Shown: positions 25,164-34,845, counted from the stretch's first letter. The stretch: 52,099 nt of DNA from Candidatus Chloroploca mongolica (GCF_004762035.2 NZ_SIJK02000001.1:84302-136400), one strand, 5' to 3'. Notes: generated from the sequence alone by a model not told the origin. Translations and numbers: made by a program.

Positions 25164-26974
25164 CGTGACTCATCTGCTTCAGGTGCTCTTTTTGGAGCGG
25201 GGCCTACCACAGCCAACCCTTGGTCACCAAGGGCTGGCTGGGCCGCAATAAGCTGAGCGACACTACTCAGCAACTGCTGGGTAGTAAATGGCTTGAGCAA
25301 GTAGGGCTGTCCGGTCCCCTGCAAGAAGGCCTGCGTTGTTGGCCGAGTTGCATCACCGGTAATGAAGAGGATGCGATGGCCCAGCGTTGGGTTCAGGCGG
25401 ATCAGGCGTTCATAAAATTCTGTGCCAGGCATTTCAGGCATCAGCAGATCCGAGATGATCACCCCAAATGGCTCATGCAAGACTCGGCGCAAGCCGACTT
25501 CGGGATTGCGTTCGGTACGGACGACATACCCCGCTCGCTTCAACACCCGTTCGAGCAACAATACGATCTGCGGGTCATCATCAATCACCAGGATCAAGCC
25601 TGCGCCACGGTTTTCGGCTTGAACCGGCTCAGTCTCAGCTTTGCGCTTGACACCGGTCGGCAAAAGAATCGAAAACGTTGTTCCACGAAGCGGGCCACTT
25701 TCGAGTTTCAAGTGGCCTTGATGCTCTTCCACAATTGTCCGCACAATACTCAAACCAAGGCCCGTCCCCTCACCAGGTGCCTTGGTCGTAAAGAAAGGCT
25801 CAAAGACGCGTTCGTGCATTTCGGTTGCAATGCCTGGCCCATTATCATGAATGCGCAACTCGACCCATTCAAGGGTATGCTGGCGGACAATGATTTCGAT
25901 CTGCTGTGCTCCAGGCTGCCCGGCCAGGGCCTGAATGGCATTCGTCAACAGATTGATCAGCAATTGTTGAATCCGCACCCGATTTACCAGCACCGGTGCA
26001 ACCTCGGGTTCACTCGTGATGTTCAGGTTGATCCCATAACTTGACATATCTGCACGCACAAAGATCACGGTCTGATCAATAATTTCGTTCAGACTCGCCA
26101 GCGCGGGTTCGCTACTGTTTGGGCGCGCCAGTTGCAGCAAACTCTGCACAATCGTCTGGGCACGTCGTGCCGCTTCAACGATATAGCCGGCCTCTTCGAG
26201 CGTGGTCGGGGCTTGTTCTGGGGTTTCAGCAATCAATCCGGCGAAGCCGAGAATGCCTTGCAGCGGATTGTTCAACTCGTGCGCAACGCCCGAAAGCACC
26301 TGTCCAAGCGCACGCAGGCGTGACTCGTAGGCGAGCATCCTTTCGAGTTGCAACCGCGCCTCGTGTTGGCGAACCAGATCATCAATCATGCGTGTCGTAA
26401 AGAGGGTCAAGAGATGGGCATCCGGCGGTGGTGGCGGAAACCGTTCGATCGCTGTTTCCAGGTCAACCAGGCGGTCAGGACGCTCGCGGGCTACGACCTC
26501 GTGCAAGACAGCGACAATTTCAGTGATCAGATCTGGTTCGAACGTCCAGATGGTATCAAACCGGCGGTCGCCCTCGCTCAGCGTAGGGGCCTGCAGATCA
26601 CGGCCACACAGCACAGCGGCAAAACGCTCGGTCAAAACAAGCAAAAACCATTCCTGGCGCAACGGGTCAGGGCCGTGCAAGCGTACGTGGATCTGTTTCT
26701 GGTCGCTCTCTGGGGGCAACTGACCGCCCGCAAAAATACAGATCTGATGGGCAACGCCAGCCAGTTCGCGGTAGCGCTCGGTCTCTTCACGCCAGTGGCT
26801 CGACTCTTGAAACCCGGTAAAGATCAGGGCCGGCAGACGCTCATGCAGCACAAGATCTTCTAACGTATGACTGACATCAACCAGAGTCGCTTTGGTTGCC
26901 TGAATTGGCTGCAACCGCTTCCCAAGGCGATCAGTGAGGAGCGTAAAGAGTGAGAGCGGTTGCATACTGGACAT
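25160..26974 (-). CDS. Hybrid sensor histidine kinase with DICT-like N-terminus and receiver domain
   Basis: About 604 residues. The N-terminal segment ([20 protein letters not shown], then ICIFAG) resembles the DICT sensory domain. The HisKA box is [13 protein letters not shown] (phospho-His). The HATPase domain has [23 protein letters not shown] and GTGLGLSI. The C-terminal receiver domain (about residues 475-590) has acidic residues LVIDDD, phospho-Asp IISDLLMP and Lys in LLKPF. No transmembrane segments, so a cytosolic sensor. The start at 26974 follows GGAG. It is coupled to the Ser/Thr kinase downstream, suggesting cross-talk. Confidence 0.9.
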   Translation of the reverse strand: MSSMQPLSLFTLLTDRLGKRLQPIQATKATLVDVSHTLEDLVLHERLPALIFTGFQESSHWREETERYRELAGVAHQICIFAGGQLPPESDQKQIHVRLHGPDPLRQEWFLLVLTERFAAVLCGRDLQAPTLSEGDRRFDTIWTFEPDLITEIVAVLHEVVARERPDRLVDLETAIERFPPPPPDAHLLTLFTTRMIDDLVRQHEARLQLERMLAYESRLRALGQVLSGVAHELNNPLQGILGFAGLIAETPEQAPTTLEEAGYIVEAARRAQTIVQSLLQLARPNSSEPALASLNEIIDQTVIFVRADMSSYGINLNITSEPEVAPVLVNRVRIQQLLINLLTNAIQALAGQPGAQQIEIIVRQHTLEWVELRIHDNGPGIATEMHERVFEPFFTTKAPGEGTGLGLSIVRTIVEEHQGHLKLESGPLRGTTFSILLPTGVKRKAETEPVQAENRGAGLILVIDDDPQIVLLLERVLKRAGYVVRTERNPEVGLRRVLHEPFGVIISDLLMPEMPGTEFYERLIRLNPTLGHRILFITGDATRPTTQAFLQGTGQPYLLKPFTTQQLLSSVAQLIAAQPALGDQGLAVVGPAPKRAPEADESR

Positions 26975-27052
26975 GATGAGCAGACTCCAGTGTCGTCGGT
27001 CAAAACGGGGCCTTCCTGCAAGCAACAGTATACCATCTGTTCGTAGCGCTTG

Positions 27053-27081
27053 TGGCACAACTAGACACGACTAGGTATAAT
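27053..27081 (+). promoter_or_regulatory. uvrB promoter
   Basis: -35 TGGCAC (27053-27058), 17-nt spacer, perfect -10 TATAAT (27076-27081), about 38 bp before the uvrB ATG. No LexA-like palindrome is evident around it. Confidence 0.65.
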
Positions 27082-27118
27082 ACAGAGACGGACGCGATCG
27101 ACAAGGCTAGGATCAACG

Positions 27119-29134
27119 ATGTCATTTCGAATTGAGGCCCCATATCAGCCAACGGGCGATCAGCCCCAGGCGATCGCACAACTGGTTGAGGGCATTGAGA
27201 AGAATTATCGTCAGCAGACGTTGCTGGGGGTGACTGGTTCGGGTAAGACGTTTGTGATGTCTCACGTCTTTGCCCAGATGCAGCGCCCTGCGCTCGTGCT
27301 TGCCCATAATAAGACGCTGGTCTCACAGCTCTGGGCCGAGTTTCGCGATTTTTTGCCCGATGCCGCGGTCGAGATGTTTATTTCGTACTACGATGAGTAT
27401 ACGCCTGAAGCCTATGTGCCCTCGAAAGATCTCTATATTGAGAAAGAGGCGAGCATTAACGAAGAGATCGATCGTCTGCGGCACGCGGCCACGCAGGCGC
27501 TCTTTACACGGCGCGATGTGTTGATTGTGGCTTCGGTCTCGGCAATCTATGGCCTTGGTTCGCCCCACGATTATGGTCAGGTGATGGTGAGTTTGCGCCA
27601 GGGCGAGATTCGTAATCGTGACAAGTTGCTGCGTCAGTTGATCGATCTGCAGTTCGAGCGCAACGATCTCGATTTTCATCGCGGTACCTTCCGCGTGCGG
27701 GGCGATACCCTCGATGTTTTGCCCGCCAATGCCGAAACCGCCCTGCGCGTAGAGTTTTGGGGCGATGAGATCGAGCGCATGACCGAGTTTGATCCGTTGA
27801 CGGGTGAAGTGATTTTGCTGCGCACGACCGCTGAGATCTATCCGGCGAAACACTTTGTCGCGACGAAGGAGAAGCTTGCGGTTGCGGTTGGCAATATTCA
27901 GGATGAATTGGGTGAGCGCCTGCGTGAACTTGAGGCCGAAGGCAAAAATCTTGAAGCCGCTCGCCTCAAGCAGCGTACGATGTATGACCTCGAGATGCTC
28001 TCGGAGGTTGGCTATTGTTCGGGGATCGAGAACTATTCGCGTCACCTCGATGGGCGGGCCGCCGGGCAGACGCCGTGGACGTTGCTCGACTATTTTCCTG
28101 ACGATTTCTTGCTCTTTGTCGACGAGAGTCATATTACGCTGCCGCAGGTACGCGGGATGTTCCTCGGCGACCGTCATCGCAAGCAGACGCTGGTTGATTA
28201 TGGCTTTCGTTTGCCCTCGGCGCTCGATAATCGCCCGTTGCAGTTTGATGAGTTTAGCCAGCATATCTATCAGGTCGTCTATGTCTCGGCGACGCCTGGC
28301 CCGGTTGAGCGGACGCAGAGCGAGCAGATTGTCGAGCAGATTATTCGCCCCACTGGCCTGATTGATCCGGTTGTGCAGGTGCGCCCGACCAAGGGCCAGG
28401 TTGACGATCTGATTGCTGAAGTTCGTCAACGGGTCAAGGCAGGGCAACGTGCGCTCGTCACGACGCTTACCAAGCGGATGGCTGAGGATCTTGCCGATTA
28501 TCTCAAAGAGATGAGTGTGCGTACAATGTACCTGCACTCCGATATTGATACGATCGAGCGAGTCGAGATCCTTCGCGATCTGCGCCTCGGGGTCTATGAT
28601 GTTGTTGTTGGCATTAACCTGCTGCGTGAAGGGCTTGATCTGCCCGAGGTGAGTCTCGTCTGCATTCTTGATGCCGACAAAGAGGGCTTTTTGCGCTCGG
28701 AGACATCATTGATCCAGACGATTGGGCGCGCCGCACGCCATATCGAGGGAACAGTGATTATGTATGCCGATACGATCACGCCCTCGATGAATGCCGCCAT
28801 CAAAGAGACGCAGCGGCGGCGTGACATCCAGATGGCCCATAATCTCCGTCATAACATTACCCCTGTTGGCATCAGCAAAGGGGTGCGCGACCTCACTGAT
28901 CGCATCAAACGGATGGCCGAAGAACGTGATGCGTATAACGTCAGTGGTAAGGCCCCCGCAGCCGCTCCTCCTGGCCCCGGGGTGCCGCGTGAAGAGTTGC
29001 ATAAACTGATCAAAGATCTCGAAAAACAGATGAAGCAGGCGGCTCGCGATCTGCAATTTGAACAGGCAGCCGGACTCCGCGATCAGATTGTTGAATTGCG
29101 CAAAACCCTGGCGTTGCAAGAGGAAGAAAGGTAG
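27119..29134 (+). CDS. uvrB: UvrABC system protein B
   Basis: 671 residues, the normal UvrB length. Walker A GVTGSGKT, the beta-hairpin region [29 protein letters not shown], the helicase motif [15 protein letters not shown]-like segment ([11 protein letters not shown]), motif [11 protein letters not shown] and a C-terminal UVR domain that contacts UvrC ([20 protein letters not shown]). It is the damage-loading helicase of nucleotide excision repair. ATG 27119 has AGGCTAGGA upstream. The gene carries noticeably more T-ending codons than arsA. It forms an operon with the NERD gene that starts 14 nt later. Confidence 0.98.
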   Translation: MSFRIEAPYQPTGDQPQAIAQLVEGIEKNYRQQTLLGVTGSGKTFVMSHVFAQMQRPALVLAHNKTLVSQLWAEFRDFLPDAAVEMFISYYDEYTPEAYVPSKDLYIEKEASINEEIDRLRHAATQALFTRRDVLIVASVSAIYGLGSPHDYGQVMVSLRQGEIRNRDKLLRQLIDLQFERNDLDFHRGTFRVRGDTLDVLPANAETALRVEFWGDEIERMTEFDPLTGEVILLRTTAEIYPAKHFVATKEKLAVAVGNIQDELGERLRELEAEGKNLEAARLKQRTMYDLEMLSEVGYCSGIENYSRHLDGRAAGQTPWTLLDYFPDDFLLFVDESHITLPQVRGMFLGDRHRKQTLVDYGFRLPSALDNRPLQFDEFSQHIYQVVYVSATPGPVERTQSEQIVEQIIRPTGLIDPVVQVRPTKGQVDDLIAEVRQRVKAGQRALVTTLTKRMAEDLADYLKEMSVRTMYLHSDIDTIERVEILRDLRLGVYDVVVGINLLREGLDLPEVSLVCILDADKEGFLRSETSLIQTIGRAARHIEGTVIMYADTITPSMNAAIKETQRRRDIQMAHNLRHNITPVGISKGVRDLTDRIKRMAEERDAYNVSGKAPAAAPPGPGVPREELHKLIKDLEKQMKQAARDLQFEQAAGLRDQIVELRKTLALQEEER

Positions 29135-29147
29135 TTTTAGGCACCCA

Positions 29148-30530
29148 ATGGCAGTCCAGGTCTGGATCGGTGAAAAGCCCGAACATCCCAATGAACGCCG
29201 CGTCATCATGGCGCTCGCCAATGCGCTCCATCAGATGGAGGGCCTCTATCTGATTCTGTCCAATTTCAGTGTAGGCGGGCGCACGATTGACCTGGTGATT
29301 ATCAAGCACGATGCGATCTTTATTCTTGAATTGAAGCAGTGCGATGGCCGCGTTATTGGGAGCGTGAATGGCCCCTGGTTTGTCGAGGGGCGGAATGGCG
29401 AACGCAAACGGCTCAATGCAGGGCGCAAAAATCCCTATAATCAGGTTATCTCCTATTTTCATGCCCTGACCAATTTCCTCAATGAACATCGGCGCGAATT
29501 TCTCTCGGGCCAGAAGGCCAATGGGATCGATTTTCGTACCTGTAAGCGGGCGGTCGTGATTGCCCCTGCCATTCAGGACGGCTCGGAGATCGAGCTTGAC
29601 TGGAAGGTTGAGCTCAAGGGCATGGATGAATTGCCTGCCTACCTGATTACCGAGCGCTCTTCTGAAATTGAGTTGACGGAAGAAGAGATGCTGGCGATTC
29701 CTTCGTTGCTTCACTGTACGCCCTGGCACGAGATCAATACGGTGCTGCGCGGGCTCGTGCCCAGTACCGAGGCGATGCTTGACCCTGATGAACTTCCGGC
29801 AGAGGGGCCAGTTCTGGCTGAGCCGAGCGCGGATGCCTCAGCGACACCTGCGCTTGTTGATGCGCCTGACCCTGCGGGGTCGCCTGTGCCATCAACGAGC
29901 TTGGTTGCCCAGGTCAGGCAGGCCCTTGGCACAACGACCGGGCGCATTGCAGCCGCAATGGCGGTGCTCGCCGTTATTCTGGCGCTCGCGCTCGTCTTGC
30001 GTCCGGTTCGTCCGGTGCCCCTCGCTGATGATCCGCCCGTCTTGATCGTGGCGGTGACCGGTGTGCCAACGGGTGATGCCCTCTTGATGCAAGCAACCGA
30101 CCTGGAGGGGTGCCTCTGGTCGCATGCTCAACTGGTGGGCAAACGGTATGATCCCACCACCCGGAGTTGGGTCAGTGTGGCCGAGGGGGGCAGTGCGGCT
30201 TCTAATCCTCCGGAGGTGATCATTGCGCTTGAACAGGTCTCGACGTGCGATGGGCAGATTACCCTGACCTGGAATGTGCAGAATAACTCGGATCGGCTGA
30301 TCGAATTCCCGCTTGACAGTGATAACATTCAGATCAGCGACAGTCTGGGCAATGAATATCTGCTCGATGAGACAGCCTCGCGCCCACGCATAATCCAGAT
30401 TGCCCCTGGAAACCAGGAACGTGGCATCGCCGTCGCCAAGCGCCCGCTCAGCAGCAGCGCAACGTCGTTGCGCATCCGGTTACAGGACAAACCCTTCGGC
30501 GAAGCGAGTTTTGTCGTCGCCGTGCAGTAG
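29148..30530 (+). CDS. NERD-domain membrane protein
   Basis: About 460 residues. An N-terminal NERD (nuclease-related) domain carries the PD-(D/E)xK-type pattern GGRTIDLVIIKHDAIFILELKQ, followed by KNPYNQVISYFHAL. An acidic Ala/Pro linker, one transmembrane helix (IAAAMAVLAVILALALVL) and a C-terminal domain of about 150 residues follow. That domain is probably outside the membrane and resembles an immunoglobulin-like beta sandwich (GQITLTWNVQNNSDRLIEFPL). The start at 29148 is preferred; a longer frame would overlap uvrB. The linkage to uvrB suggests a DNA-related role, but this is inference. Confidence 0.85.
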   Translation: MAVQVWIGEKPEHPNERRVIMALANALHQMEGLYLILSNFSVGGRTIDLVIIKHDAIFILELKQCDGRVIGSVNGPWFVEGRNGERKRLNAGRKNPYNQVISYFHALTNFLNEHRREFLSGQKANGIDFRTCKRAVVIAPAIQDGSEIELDWKVELKGMDELPAYLITERSSEIELTEEEMLAIPSLLHCTPWHEINTVLRGLVPSTEAMLDPDELPAEGPVLAEPSADASATPALVDAPDPAGSPVPSTSLVAQVRQALGTTTGRIAAAMAVLAVILALALVLRPVRPVPLADDPPVLIVAVTGVPTGDALLMQATDLEGCLWSHAQLVGKRYDPTTRSWVSVAEGGSAASNPPEVIIALEQVSTCDGQITLTWNVQNNSDRLIEFPLDSDNIQISDSLGNEYLLDETASRPRIIQIAPGNQERGIAVAKRPLSSSATSLRIRLQDKPFGEASFVVAVQ

Positions 30531-30574
30531 CTGCCGGCTAAAGCCGGCACTCCAGCATACCAGCAAACTGCATA

Positions 30575-30613
30575 AGACGCCTACAGGCCAGCAAAGCTGG
30601 CCTGTAGGCGTCT
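30575..30613. terminator. 18-bp palindrome between convergent genes
   Basis: Perfect 18-nt arms (30575-30592, 30596-30613) with an AAA loop and core GGCCAGC-AAA-GCTGGCC, between the plus-strand NERD gene and the minus-strand thioesterase whose stop is 2 bases away. A smaller hairpin GCCGGCTAAAGCCGGC precedes it at about 30534-30549. Likely bidirectional terminator. Confidence 0.7.
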
Positions 30614-30614
30614 G

Positions 30615-31046
30615 TCATGCCGTTTCCTGGCGTTCGGCCACGCGACGGCGAAAGGTCTCAGAGACTGGAACCGTCGCACCGGTTTTGTAGTCGTAAGCGA
30701 CCTGCACGGTTGTACTGGTTGCAATGATGGTTTCGTCGCCTTCACGGGCAATCACATATTCGAGCACAAAGCTCTTGGTGCCAATCGAACTCACCCGCAC
30801 ACCGACGGCGAGGCGTTCACCAAAAAAAGCCGGGGCCAGATACTTGATGCTCATTTCTGCGAGAATCAAGCCCATCTCTTCCAGCTTGACCCCCATCAAA
30901 GTGAGATAATACTGGATCCGCGCCGACTCGAGCCACGAGGCATAGACAACATTATTCACATGGCCCAGGGCATCAAGATCCCGAAAGTGAACTTCTTCCC
31001 AGTGAATATACGGAAACGAACGCAACGGACCTGGTACGACTGGCAT
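30615..31046 (-). CDS. Acyl-CoA thioesterase of the 4HBT hotdog-fold family
   Basis: About 143 residues. The 4HBT signature VHFRDLDALGHVNNVVYASWLE contains the catalytic Asp. The remainder (GVKLEEMGLILAEMSIKYLAPAFFGE, SFVLEYVI, ATSTTVQVAYD) fits the YbgC-like group. It hydrolyses acyl-CoA or aromatic acyl-CoA esters; the substrate is unknown. The start at 31046 has GGAGGAG at good spacing. A longer frame upstream runs into the mobile element at 31126-31207 and is not coding. Confidence 0.92.
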   Translation of the reverse strand: MPVVPGPLRSFPYIHWEEVHFRDLDALGHVNNVVYASWLESARIQYYLTLMGVKLEEMGLILAEMSIKYLAPAFFGERLAVGVRVSSIGTKSFVLEYVIAREGDETIIATSTTVQVAYDYKTGATVPVSETFRRRVAERQETA

Positions 31047-31125
31047 TGGGGGCTCCTCCGTAGGGTTCTTTTTTTGTATGGTACCATACTCTTTACGTTC
31101 GGGCTGTCGCCCTGGCCCCTCCCCC

Positions 31126-31207
31126 AGGGCTTCTGTGTATGCATCCCACCAGGGCACCCGCAAGGGGTGCCCCTACAGGGCAGGGGGCCGCCTGATGCAA
31201 TCGCCCT
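31126..31207. mobile_element. Short MITE-like element (copy C)
   Basis: The right end is the standard GATGCAATCGCCCT (31194-31207). The left end starts AGGGC but lacks the next nine bases of the repeat (GATTGCATC). The 12-bp flanks (GGCCCCTCCCCC at 31114-31125 and GGCCCCTACCCA at 31208-31219) match at 10 of 12 positions, an aged target duplication. The interior has one GGGCACCCGCAAGGGG core. It sits between the thioesterase and the response regulator. Confidence 0.75.
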
Positions 31208-31219
31208 GGCCCCTACCCA

Positions 31220-31259
31220 TACCAGAGGATGCAACGCACGTTGCATCCTCTGGTATAAT
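31220..31259 (+). promoter_or_regulatory. Palindrome overlapping the receiver-gene promoter
   Basis: Perfect 16-nt arms TACCAGAGGATGCAAC (31220-31235) and its reverse complement (31240-31255). The second arm ends inside a perfect -10 TATAAT (31254-31259), 77 bp before the receiver gene. The layout suggests an operator for a dimeric repressor. It also abuts the flank of element C. Confidence 0.6.
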
Positions 31260-31336
31260 AGCCACCAATTTAGCCGTTGGCGTACCGGTCTTCTCAGCCG
31301 TTCAGTGCGGTTTTCTCCTTGCACGAGGCGATGCAT

Positions 31337-31714
31337 ATGACCCGATCTCGAGGACTTATTTTTATCATTGATGATGATCTGACGCTCCAAACCATCCTTG
31401 AGTATGCGTTGCGTAACGCTGGCTACGAGGTGATCCTGGCCCCCGATGGGCAGGAGGGGCTGCGTATGTTGGAGAATCTGACGCCCAGTCTGGTAATTAG
31501 CGACATTATGATGCCTAATATGGATGGCGTTGAGGTGTTCTATCACCTGAAAGAGCGCCTGCAAGATCAGGGCATTCCAATTATGATCATGACGGCGCTC
31601 AACCGTAAGCCCTGGTTTGCCGCGCTTGAGGCCGAGGGTGCTGTGATTATGCAGAAGCCTTTTGAGGTTGATCGCCTTGTTGATATGATCAATGTGACGC
31701 TGGATCAGGACTAG
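31337..31714 (+). CDS. Single-domain response regulator
   Basis: About 125 residues, a receiver domain only. Acidic pocket FIIDDD, phosphoacceptor VISDIMMPNMDG, the T of MTAL and Lys in MQKPFEVD. It has no output domain, so it acts as a CheY/Spo0F-like phosphate relay or by protein contact. The start at 31337 has GAGG at 8 nt; ATG 31331, two codons earlier in frame, is possible. No histidine kinase is adjacent. Confidence 0.93.
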   Translation: MTRSRGLIFIIDDDLTLQTILEYALRNAGYEVILAPDGQEGLRMLENLTPSLVISDIMMPNMDGVEVFYHLKERLQDQGIPIMIMTALNRKPWFAALEAEGAVIMQKPFEVDRLVDMINVTLDQD

Positions 31715-31752
31715 CAACGCGTCGCGTGCGTTGCCCTCCGAAGGTGACGGCT

Positions 31753-31808
31753 CTGATCGCAATACTCCGCGTGACGGCTTGGGGCGTCACGCGGAGTATT
31801 GCGATCAG
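31753..31808. terminator. 23-bp palindrome between convergent genes, covering a stop codon
   Basis: Arms 31753-31775 and 31786-31808 are perfect reverse complements with a 10-nt loop. It lies after the plus-strand receiver gene (stop 31714), and its last bases contain the stop codon of the minus-strand HIT gene (31805-31807). Probable bidirectional terminator. Confidence 0.7.
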
Positions 31809-32320
31809 AAGCTCGCTGAAAATCTTTTGTCCGTGAAATGTGGGCGGAGCCGGGCGTAGGTTGCGTCTAGTTCTTCGGGGATAAGTTTGGTGGTGCCGAC
31901 GATGGGCATAAAGTTGGTGTCACCATTCCAGCGCGGTACGATGTGCATATGGAGATGCTCGGCAATGCCGGCCCCCGCAATGCGTCCCAGGTTCATCCCT
32001 AAATTGAAGCCGTGGGGCTGATACTCGGCCTCAAGGATCGCGACACTCCATTGGGTCAGGTCAAAGAGCTCGTGCGCTGTTGCTACGTCAAGCCCAGCGA
32101 GATTCGCGGTGTGCAAATACGGAATGACCATCATGTGCGCGGTATTGTAGGGGTAGAGATTGAGGACAATAAAGCAATGCCTGCCCCGATAGAGGATCAG
32201 ATGCTCAGGATCATGATCGGGCGGCGCATCGGCGATGGCGCAAAAGACACAGCCATCCTCGCTGATGGCCGGGTCGCGTTTGATGTAGTTCATGCGCCAT
32301 GGGGTAAACTTCGTCTCCAT
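31805..32320 (-). CDS. HIT-family nucleotide hydrolase/phosphorylase
   Basis: 171 residues. The HIT triad motif is HLHMHIVPRW (catalytic His second of three). The N-terminal CVFC pair and NMNLGRIAGAGIAEH-type segment (GMNLGRIAGAGIAEH) match the Ap4A phosphorylase / HIT-like group. It probably cleaves dinucleoside polyphosphates or AMP conjugates. GAGGAG lies 8 nt before the ATG. It precedes a peptidase gene convergently oriented with nothing else. Confidence 0.93.
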   Translation of the reverse strand: METKFTPWRMNYIKRDPAISEDGCVFCAIADAPPDHDPEHLILYRGRHCFIVLNLYPYNTAHMMVIPYLHTANLAGLDVATAHELFDLTQWSVAILEAEYQPHGFNLGMNLGRIAGAGIAEHLHMHIVPRWNGDTNFMPIVGTTKLIPEELDATYARLRPHFTDKRFSASF

Positions 32321-32341
32321 ACAAGTGCTCCTCGTTGAGCG

Positions 32342-33667
32342 TTACGATGTCCGTTTATCGACGCCTGCGAGACGCAGGGCAATGACGACGACAAAGCCGA
32401 CGACGGTTAAGCCGAGAATGATCAGGAAGGCCAGGCCGACCAGGAAAGCCCAGGGTGCCTGTTGCTGGATCTGTTCGAGCCACGCTAGCCCGTCGGGTTG
32501 GTCGGTCTGGGGCACCGATGCGGCCTGGTCAAACCGACTCGGCGGGGCCGTCTGGGGGCCGGGAACCATCGGTACCTCGCGTACCTGGGTGGGTAGGGTT
32601 GTCCGCCATACGGCGTCTACTTCATCAACCGTCATGCCGATGACCTCGGTCAACGCTTCGTCAATGGGCGTTGCGGTGGCAAAGGCGGCAACCAGGGCCC
32701 GCATCGCCTCGGGGCCATGGACATCGAGCATGTACTCGACCATGTCACGGCTCTGGGCATACGAGAGCGTTGCCTGCGCCGGGTCAGCCGGGAAACTCGC
32801 AGCCAGTGAACTCAAAGGGATCAGGCGGCCCTCGATGGCCGCATCCTCAACGAGTTCGTCCCAGCCGAGGTCGCGCTGGATCTGATTGTGGACCGCGAGG
32901 CCTTCATCGAACCAGACGGGAACGCCGCCATACGGATTACGGGTGGCCTGCGCCAGCACTTGATGCGACAGTTCGTGGGGAATAATGCGCTCGATTTCGG
33001 CGGTGTCGCCCGGCATAATGCCCCCGATAATCACCCCAAGCCCTGTCCAGGCGGCCCCGCCAACCCACTCGACCGAGTTGCGCTGGATCGCCGAACGCAT
33101 ATCGCTATTCGATGCATAGACATAGATGCGTACCGGCTGGTCGAGTTGTGCCCCGATCTCCTGCTCAAGCTGATCAAGCGTCTGCGTCGCGACTGTGATC
33201 ACCTCTTCGCCAAAGGCTGCGCCGCCTTCGTACCAGTAGACAATCACATTGCGCTCGCTGCGTTCAGCCCACGGAAAGCGTTCGTCGTGGTAGAGAAACG
33301 TCTCGAGCGGGGTTGTCATCTCATTGCCGTCAGCATCACGGAGCACCCAGCGGTAGCTCATTTCGGTACCGGGTGGGAAGTAGTAGACCTCGGTATCGAG
33401 GCGGTGTTGCAGGGTCACGCGCTGGCCGGGCGTGACGGGCAATTCGACCAGCGTGAGCCCGTTGCTTCGGGCAGGGCCGTACAAGAGTTGGGCCGCCACA
33501 AGCGGTGCCGCTGATGACTCGGCTGTGACCTCAAAGCTGATTGACGTGGGAAAAACGGGTGTCACCGTACTGGCCTCTACCCGGATGGTCTCGGTTGCAC
33601 GCGCATACGCTGGTGCGGCACTCACCAGCAGGATGCTCAAAAAAAGGATGCGAAAAAGAAGATGCAT
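32342..33667 (-). CDS. Membrane-anchored peptidase MA-like metalloprotease
   Basis: About 441 residues. A signal peptide (MHLLFRILFLSILLVSAAPAYA) precedes an N-terminal beta domain. The gluzincin motif is IIPHELSHQVLAQ (HExxH), with the third ligand in VWFDEGLAVHNQ. A C-terminal membrane helix (WAFLVGLAFLIILGLTVVGFVVVIAL) anchors it. Zinc peptidase of the MA clan acting outside the cytoplasm; substrate unknown. The ATG overlaps the prfB stop by 1 nt (TAATG), so the two genes are coupled. Confidence 0.9.
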   Translation of the reverse strand: MHLLFRILFLSILLVSAAPAYARATETIRVEASTVTPVFPTSISFEVTAESSAAPLVAAQLLYGPARSNGLTLVELPVTPGQRVTLQHRLDTEVYYFPPGTEMSYRWVLRDADGNEMTTPLETFLYHDERFPWAERSERNVIVYWYEGGAAFGEEVITVATQTLDQLEQEIGAQLDQPVRIYVYASNSDMRSAIQRNSVEWVGGAAWTGLGVIIGGIMPGDTAEIERIIPHELSHQVLAQATRNPYGGVPVWFDEGLAVHNQIQRDLGWDELVEDAAIEGRLIPLSSLAASFPADPAQATLSYAQSRDMVEYMLDVHGPEAMRALVAAFATATPIDEALTEVIGMTVDEVDAVWRTTLPTQVREVPMVPGPQTAPPSRFDQAASVPQTDQPDGLAWLEQIQQQAPWAFLVGLAFLIILGLTVVGFVVVIALRLAGVDKRTS

Positions 33668-34768
33668 TATGCCTCTGCAACATTCCAACGCAGATACGCC
33701 TCGATAAACGGATCGATTTGTCCATCGAGAACGGCCTGCACATTGCTTGTTTCGTGGTCAGTGCGATGGTCTTTGACGAGCGTCGAAGGATGCAAGTAAT
33801 AGGTGCGCATCTGGCTCCCAAACGCTGCATCGCGATAGGCCCCGCGCAGACGGGCGCGTTCCTCGGCTTGGCGCTGGAGATCGCGTTCGATCAGACGCCC
33901 ACGCAGCACGCGCAAGGCTGTCTCGCGATTCTGGAGTTGCGAGCGCTCGTTCTGACAAACCACGACCAACCCAGTGGGCAGGTGCGTGAGGCGCACCGCC
34001 GAGTCGGTCGTATTGACACCCTGGCCGCCGTGTCCGCCGCTGCGAAAGACATCAACGCGCAGATCGTCAGGCTTGATGACGATCTCGGGCGCATCATCAA
34101 CCTCGGGCATCACCTCGATACGGGCAAACGACGTCTGCCGGGTATGCGCCGAATTAAAGGGCGAAAGGCGGATCAAGCGATGGACGCCGGCCTCGGCGCG
34201 GGCATAGCCATAGGCATACGGCCCACGCACCTCAATCGTGGCGCTCTTGATCCCTGCCTCATCACCGGGGCTCTCTTCCAGCAGATTCACCGTGAACCCA
34301 CGCGCCTCGGCCCATCGCATATACATACGCAGCAACATCTCGGCCCAATCCTGGGCGTCGGTACCACCCATGCCGGCCTGGATCGAAATAAAGGTATCGC
34401 CGTCATCATACCGCCCGCTGAGCAGCAACCCGAGTTCGAGACGGTCGAGTTCGGCCCGACTCGCCGCAACCTCGGTCGTCAGTTCCTCTTGGAGCGAGTC
34501 ATCATCTTCAGCCGAGGCGAGCTCAATCAATTCATCAAGATTGGTCAGCCGCACCCCGATGCTTGTCCAGACGTCGACCTCATTTTTGAGGCGCGTCAGG
34601 CGTTGCATTAGCCCCTGGGCTTCCCGCGGGTCATTCCAGAGCTCGGGATGTGCGGCCCGTTCTTCAAGTTCTTCAATGTGGGCCTGTTTGCTAGCCAGGT
34701 CAAAGATGCCCCCGGATCAGCGCAAAGCGCTCACGGAGATCGGCCACTTCGGTTGCGAGTTCGTACAT
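33667..34768 (-). CDS. prfB: Peptide chain release factor 2 with programmed +1 frameshift
   Basis: About 366 residues after frameshift. A 22-codon zero frame starts at ATG 34768 behind GGGAGG and ends at TGA 34700-34702. The +1 frame then begins DLASKQAHIEELEERAAHPELW and continues to the stop at 33667. RF2 signatures are present: GGQ motif (RSGGHGGQGVN), and SPF (RLIRLSPFNSAHTRQTSFA) for UGA recognition. It releases peptides at UAA and UGA; low RF2 favours the shift, giving autoregulation. Sec-TGA codons elsewhere in the window compete with the same factor. A gene caller that ignores the shift would truncate the N-terminus by 54 codons. Confidence 0.97.
34699..34714 (-). promoter_or_regulatory. 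prfB programmed frameshift signal
   Basis: The minus strand reads CGGGGGCATCTTTGAC. A G run (34709-34713) acts as an internal Shine-Dalgarno element 3 nt ahead of the slippery CTT TGA C. This is nearly identical to the E. coli prfB site (AGGGGGTATCTTTGAC). Slippage from CTT to TTT and termination at poor-context TGAC give the +1 shift. Confidence 0.97.
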
Positions 34769-34845
34769 TGTTACCCTCCCTGATGCATGTGCAAACGCGA
34801 CGCACACTCCTTACATCGTAGCACAGGAAGGGATCCAATGCTAGT

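Noticed and set aside
27323-28537. Long minus-strand frame opposite uvrB
   Set aside because: The plus-strand UvrB has all family motifs; the antisense frame is open because of codon use.
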